Assembly (NCBI GenBank): GCA_903904515.1
Contig: CAIVCR010000072.1
Span: 1-64,000 of the forward strand
Direction of reading: 5' to 3'
Source: an uncultured Bacteroidia bacterium
Lineage (GTDB): Bacteria > Bacteroidota > Bacteroidia > Bacteroidales > Prolixibacteraceae
DNA: 64,000 nt
Positions 59,411 through 64,000 of the stretch are shown here, piece after piece (position 1 is the stretch's first letter; every line of letters starts with the position of its first letter). The notes under the pieces are model-generated. The model searched no databases. It was not told the origin of the DNA and saw only the letters and a list, made by a program, of their open reading frames with translations. Position numbers and translations under genes: made by a program.

Positions 59411-59473
59411 GGCTTATTTAAGAAAAATCTCCTCCATGGAAGTACTTTACTTATCAATACAAGAGTTAAAATA

Positions 59474-60520
59474 CTATTCAGTATCGTTATAAATGGTAAC
59501 AACAGTATTTGAGTTACCTAAGTCAATACCTACATAGGTAATATTTTCCTTTATTTCGAGGCTGTTACTTGCAGGAGCCATAGATGCTGAATTTAAACAG
59601 TATCCTTCGCTTGCGCAAAGATAAGGCTCAGGATAGACAATCACTTCAAGAATATCCTGGAATTCCTCTTTAAACAGGCTAACTAATTCAGAGTACATGG
59701 CACCGCCTCCGACAAGATAGAGCTTGTTGGTTCTTGAGAAATCCTCATCTGAGAATTTCTTGCGCATTGCAGGGGAAATAACCTCGTTATAATAGCTGGT
59801 TAAAGCGCGTTTACGCAAATCCAGAACATCAACCTTACGACGATTTATCAGAAAGAACCCCCGTTGAAAGGCGCGTTCGATTTGCTGACCTGTAAGCATA
59901 TTGAGGTAGTATTGCTTTTCAATCTCATTCTCCAGGATATTAACGGCATAGTTGATCCCCTTTTCGCTATGAGCTGTACGCTGAACTATACCTGAAGGGG
60001 TTGAAAGTGCTAATTCAAAAGTTCCAAACCCAAGACTTCCAATAAAGAAGTTCTGTGCTTCAGCCATTTGACCGTGACGAATAGCCTTAATACATCCATC
60101 AATTTCAGTCATTACATCAAAGGCAGAAACATTCACGCTAATATTCTCTACACCGGTACCTCCAAAAGTTCTGGTATCGAAACTAACCTGATGCTTACCT
60201 AAATAGAAGTCTCTAGCACCCTTTTTATAAATCGTATGTGTGATAAAAGGAAAACCTGTTGTAATTACCATCTTGTTATCAGTGCCTTGTGCAGCAATAA
60301 TTAAGGCTGTAAGCGCCATTAATTGATAATCAAGATCCTGAGCGGAACTGTTTAAAAATTTATGGGGTGCATTCCCTTCAGTCAAAGCCATATTACCGAT
60401 CAGGTAATTGCGTTGATTAAAGTTATTAATTTTCATCCCCTCAATAAAATTAGCAGCAACTTTGGCAAAATCAACAGATGTTTCTTCGTAAACACTAGGA
60501 AATACATAGGATCGTTTCAT
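59474..60520 (-). CDS. Actin/ParM-like ATPase, apparently circularly permuted (phosphate-1 motif at the C-terminus)
   Basis: 348 aa; residues 160-168 IGSLGFGTF (phosphate-2-like), 269-274 LVGGGA (adenosine motif), 329-340 YVGIDLGNSNTV (phosphate-1) as the last structured segment; PEPYLCASEGYCL resembles the end of ParM-type domains. Confidence 0.78.
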   Translation of the reverse strand: MKRSYVFPSVYEETSVDFAKVAANFIEGMKINNFNQRNYLIGNMALTEGNAPHKFLNSSAQDLDYQLMALTALIIAAQGTDNKMVITTGFPFITHTIYKKGARDFYLGKHQVSFDTRTFGGTGVENISVNVSAFDVMTEIDGCIKAIRHGQMAEAQNFFIGSLGFGTFELALSTPSGIVQRTAHSEKGINYAVNILENEIEKQYYLNMLTGQQIERAFQRGFFLINRRKVDVLDLRKRALTSYYNEVISPAMRKKFSDEDFSRTNKLYLVGGGAMYSELVSLFKEEFQDILEVIVYPEPYLCASEGYCLNSASMAPASNSLEIKENITYVGIDLGNSNTVVTIYNDTE

Positions 60521-60588
60521 ATAAAAAAAGTTTATTGTTTTACAGTACAGATTTATTAAAATATTTTAACCCGAAATATGACATCAAA

Positions 60589-61941
60589 TTAGTTAAAAAG
60601 TGATGAGTAATCATCACTAGGTAACTGACGAATCGCATCATTCAGGAAGAAATCGCTACTTTCTACCTCTTTCGACTTTTTCGTGGAATCACTTTCACTG
60701 GATTTCATTGCATTATATTTTTCCTGATCATTCTTCTTTTCAGCCGCCTTTATATCCTGAAATTTCACCGGGATTAAAAGATTTCTCAACTCTTCAAAAC
60801 CAGATAAATTATACCCTTTGCTCTTCCTGACAGCTTGGGGAGTTAAGGTAGGATCAGAGCTATAAACTTTTTTCTTCACCTTTCTCAATCTCTGTGAGTC
60901 TTCCTTTATGGGCTCACCCAGACAACCAGCAATTGAAACAGGATTCGGAAGTGGGAAAAGTACTAATTCTACGCCTTCGTTAGTAGCATCTTCAAATTCA
61001 AATTCAAGCAGATGGTTTTGTTCAGGATCAGCAGATAAATTAAATACATCAGGAACTCCTTCAGATACATCCTGCTCTATTTCAAATGTTTCATCAGCAG
61101 AACCCAGGAGTATAAATGTTTCATCTTCACTTTCTTCAAAATCAAAAATGCTAAATTCTTCCGGGTCAGTTGACAAATCCACAGTTACCGCTGCAACTGA
61201 AGTTTTCCCGGCACTCAATAATTCCGCAGTTTCAGGTTGCTTATTTTCAATGAATTCAGACATTTGAACCATTGTGTTATCTGCTTCAGTTTCCTGTTGA
61301 GAGTCAAATTCCAAAGGTGAAAATAATTCTTCAGTTTCAAGTGTATTTATGATCTCATCGCTCTCTAAATGGATAATTTCATTTTCCGCAACAATATTGT
61401 GCTCCATGATCTGAGAAAGAATATCTCCGGAAAAGGCTTCTGTTTTTTCAGGTAAAGGCTGATTATTTGATAAAATAGTATCTAAATGATTTTCAATTTC
61501 AAAATCCAAAGGCTCTTCAAATGAAATATCAACTGGAGTATAGTTATGTATTTGTCGGCGACCCGGTTCAACCTTAATCATCTCTTCAGCAAGAAAAATC
61601 TGAGCCTCGTCAAGGGCTTCCAATTTTTCATAGGTAACGACCTTGGCCGTAATGGTGGCGCCATCCTTAACTTCAAAAACCTTTGTATATAAATTTCCAA
61701 AAATGGAAGCCTTTTCATGAAGAACAGTTATACCCGAAACGATTATATTCCCTTCAATTCTTCCGAATACAACAAGATCTTTTGCCCTTAAAAATCCTTT
61801 AACAAACCCTTCAGCACCAACAATTACATTTTTATCCGATTCAACCTTACCAAATACCTCACCATCGATGCGGACATCGGTCGTAAATATCAGTTCCCCG
61901 TTTATTTTGGAAGAGGAATTTATTAAAGTTGGTATTTTCAT
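60589..61941 (-). CDS. Bactofilin-domain protein with long acidic C-terminal extension
   Basis: 450 aa; N-terminal LINSSSKINGELIFTTDVRIDGEVFGKVESDKNVIVGAEGFVKGFLRAKDLVVFGRIEGNIIVSGITVLHEKASIFGNLYTKVFEVKDGATITAKV is a bactofilin beta-helix; the rest is Glu/Ser-rich and low complexity. Confidence 0.88.
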   Translation of the reverse strand: MKIPTLINSSSKINGELIFTTDVRIDGEVFGKVESDKNVIVGAEGFVKGFLRAKDLVVFGRIEGNIIVSGITVLHEKASIFGNLYTKVFEVKDGATITAKVVTYEKLEALDEAQIFLAEEMIKVEPGRRQIHNYTPVDISFEEPLDFEIENHLDTILSNNQPLPEKTEAFSGDILSQIMEHNIVAENEIIHLESDEIINTLETEELFSPLEFDSQQETEADNTMVQMSEFIENKQPETAELLSAGKTSVAAVTVDLSTDPEEFSIFDFEESEDETFILLGSADETFEIEQDVSEGVPDVFNLSADPEQNHLLEFEFEDATNEGVELVLFPLPNPVSIAGCLGEPIKEDSQRLRKVKKKVYSSDPTLTPQAVRKSKGYNLSGFEELRNLLIPVKFQDIKAAEKKNDQEKYNAMKSSESDSTKKSKEVESSDFFLNDAIRQLPSDDYSSLFN

Positions 61942-62100
61942 ACTGGGCTAATATGCTTTGGTTGAAAGAGTTTTAAATAAAACTACATTTCAGAATATTT
62001 TAAACTTATAAATTTATAGCCACCAAATATAATAAGTAATTTTTACACACGCAAAAGTTTTTACAAAAATAATTATCACCCGTAAATTATTTCATCAAGA

Positions 62101-63426
62101 CTAAATCACTTTCCCGTGCCAGTTTCCTTTTTTGAGGTACCAATAAGAGAGTAGACCTGTTAAAATGCTATAAATAAATTCTGATGTCCAGACATACTCA
62201 ATATTTTGTTGAAGTTTTACTGCAATTATCCAGGCGAAAACAAGATAAACCGAAATCGTGGCAGTCTCTATTCCGAGCGCAATTTTAGTATTTGCTGTTC
62301 CCAATACACCATTGAACAGAATACTCATAATCCCAAGTATAAAGAGGGCTGCAAGGATAATATAGTAAGAGGGAACAGTTGCGGCGATAAGAAACACGTT
62401 ATTTGTAAAGAGAGAAATTACCATTTGCGGGGAAATTAGAGCAATACCAACTGTGATCGTCATAGACACAAAGCTGAACACGGCAATTTTTTTGATAATC
62501 GGGATTACCAGATTTGGCTTTCCTTCGCCCAAAGATTTGCTTACTAACGTACTGACAACCGAACAGAGTGCCCATCCCGGAATCATCAACAAGTAAATAC
62601 TTCGGATGATATTGGATACAGCAAGTGCCCTCTCGCCCATCTTCTCAATAAACATAAAAAATACAAACCAACTGCCAAGCGAGAGAACATATTGCAGCAT
62701 CACAAATCCCGATATGCCTAATGTGCTCTTAATAAGCCCAATATCTGGCTTAACAAGCTTTAAAAGAGCATATTTTTTAAATCGCTTATTACTTATTGTG
62801 ATCAAAACCATGAATAAAAGGGCACAGAGTTCAGAGATTACTGAGGCAATAGCGGCACCCTTAATCCCCATCGCGGGCAATCCCCAATGACCGAATATAA
62901 GAAGATAAGCCAGTAGCACATTTATGCCCGCCATAATAGCAGAACTGATGCTGAGATATCTGGTAAAGGCAATGCCGGTATAAAACGACCGGAACAATAA
63001 ACCGGCCGAAGAGAAAATTAATCCCAGTATCCTATAGGTTAGAAACTTTGTGCTAGCCTGAAAAACTGCCTCTGAAGCTATAAATGGTTTGAGCAGAATC
63101 GGTCCGAAAAAAAAGACAACAGCGGTGAAAAAAAGAGAAGACAGTGCGAGAAAGTAAAAACTGTTATCAAAAATCCGCCCTATTGCCAGATAGTTTTTCT
63201 CTCCGTTTCTCCGGGAAATCAGGATTTGGACACCGGTTGAATACCCGAAACCTACCATATAGAAAGTCGTATATAAAAGCCCTCCAATTGCCGAGGCACC
63301 AAGTTCAACTTCACCCACACGCCCCAGGAAAGCGGTATCGGTAATATTGACAACACTCTGGGCAGCCAGAACTAGCATAATAGGCCATGCAATAGTCCAG
63401 ATTGCACGGTTGGAAGGGATAGACAT
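62101..63426 (-). CDS. MATE family efflux transporter
   Basis: About 440 aa, 12 TM; IWTIAWPIMLVLAAQSVVNITDTAFLGRVGEVELGASAIGGLLY; internal ATG (MSIPSNRAIW) preferred. Confidence 0.94.
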   Translation of the reverse strand: MSIPSNRAIWTIAWPIMLVLAAQSVVNITDTAFLGRVGEVELGASAIGGLLYTTFYMVGFGYSTGVQILISRRNGEKNYLAIGRIFDNSFYFLALSSLFFTAVVFFFGPILLKPFIASEAVFQASTKFLTYRILGLIFSSAGLLFRSFYTGIAFTRYLSISSAIMAGINVLLAYLLIFGHWGLPAMGIKGAAIASVISELCALLFMVLITISNKRFKKYALLKLVKPDIGLIKSTLGISGFVMLQYVLSLGSWFVFFMFIEKMGERALAVSNIIRSIYLLMIPGWALCSVVSTLVSKSLGEGKPNLVIPIIKKIAVFSFVSMTITVGIALISPQMVISLFTNNVFLIAATVPSYYIILAALFILGIMSILFNGVLGTANTKIALGIETATISVYLVFAWIIAVKLQQNIEYVWTSEFIYSILTGLLSYWYLKKGNWHGKVI

Positions 63427-63490
63427 AAAACAATTCAGGTATGAACAACAATTACCACTAATTGCTGCAAAGGTATTCATTTCAAAAAGA

Positions 63491-63550
63491 ATCCAGGCTA
63501 TAGGGAAAAGACGTAGTTGACTTACCTGGTCTTTATCCCACAGCCTGGAT
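63491..63550. other. Long imperfect hairpin between the acyl-CoA synthetase and MATE genes
   Basis: atccaggct/agcctggat 9-bp stem extended by gggaaaagac/gtctttatccc with one bulge; no obvious poly-T tract. Confidence 0.5.
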
Positions 63551-63605
63551 ACTAATTAAATTGCTAATTATCAACCCTTTCAATCAAGAAAAAAGTTAAT
63601 TATTC

Positions 63606-64000
63606 TTACTCTTCAAGAGTGCTTAAGTCCCCTTCAGGTAATCCCAAAGCCCTGGCCTTTAAAACTCTGCGCATTATTTTTCCGCTGCGCGTTTTGGGTA
63701 GTGCATCGATATAGGTAATCTCTTCAGGCCGGGCAATAGGCCCCAGATGTTCAACCATATGCAGTATCATCTCATGCTCAAGATCTTTGCTCGCTGTATA
63801 TCCAACGCGCAATACAGCAACGATATGGATACAATTACCTTTCAATGCATGTGGCAGTGCAATGGCAGCGGCCTCTGCAATGGCCGGATGGCTGGCCATA
63901 ACACTTTCAATTTCAGCAGTTCCCAGACGGTAACCGCTTACTTTAATAACATCATCTGTCCGTCCAATGATCCGGAAATAGCCGTCCTGATCAATTTTGG
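63606..64000 (-). CDS. acs: Acetyl-CoA synthetase / AMP-binding enzyme, C-terminal part (truncated by window edge)
   Basis: Frame stays open to the edge: PKIDQDGYFRIIGRTDDVIKVSGYRLGTAEIESVMASHPAIAEAAAI...YIDALPKTRSGKIMRRVLKA. Confidence 0.93.
   Translation of the reverse strand, partial: KIDQDGYFRIIGRTDDVIKVSGYRLGTAEIESVMASHPAIAEAAAIALPHALKGNCIHIVAVLRVGYTASKDLEHEMILHMVEHLGPIARPEEITYIDALPKTRSGKIMRRVLKARALGLPEGDLSTLEE

Overview
The window is a chromosomal segment from a Bacteroidota (Bacteroidales-like) bacterium, judged from SusC/SusD, DUF5683, DUF4403 and mcmA/mcmB gene content. It has about 50 protein genes, two tRNAs (Ser-CGA, Glu-UUC), several clear hairpin terminators and REP-like palindromes. 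I see no rRNA, CRISPR array, prophage or intact transposase. Recognisable blocks are: a 2-aminoethylphosphonate catabolic cluster (phosphonatase-like HAD, DUF5690 permease, PbfA, PhnX, PhnW) followed by a SusC/SusD pair; priA and parA-parB-DUF5683-LysM transglycosylase; lpxK-punA; sppA; folK; upp; radC; rpsT; and heterodimeric methylmalonyl-CoA mutase. The most striking locus is at 59474-61941 (minus strand): a bactofilin with a long acidic tail, followed by an actin/ParM-like ATPase. In that ATPase the phosphate-1 motif (VGIDLGNSNT) lies at the extreme C-terminus, after the phosphate-2-like and adenosine (GGG) motifs. It appears to be a circularly permuted actin fold paired with a bactofilin, a candidate undescribed cytoskeletal pair. 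Other points of interest are a four-helix-bundle (S23/Avd-like) gene bracketed by inverted G-rich arrays, a doubly broken HicAB locus, and several gene stubs (fucosidase-like, ThuA-like, hybrid histidine kinase, MFS).
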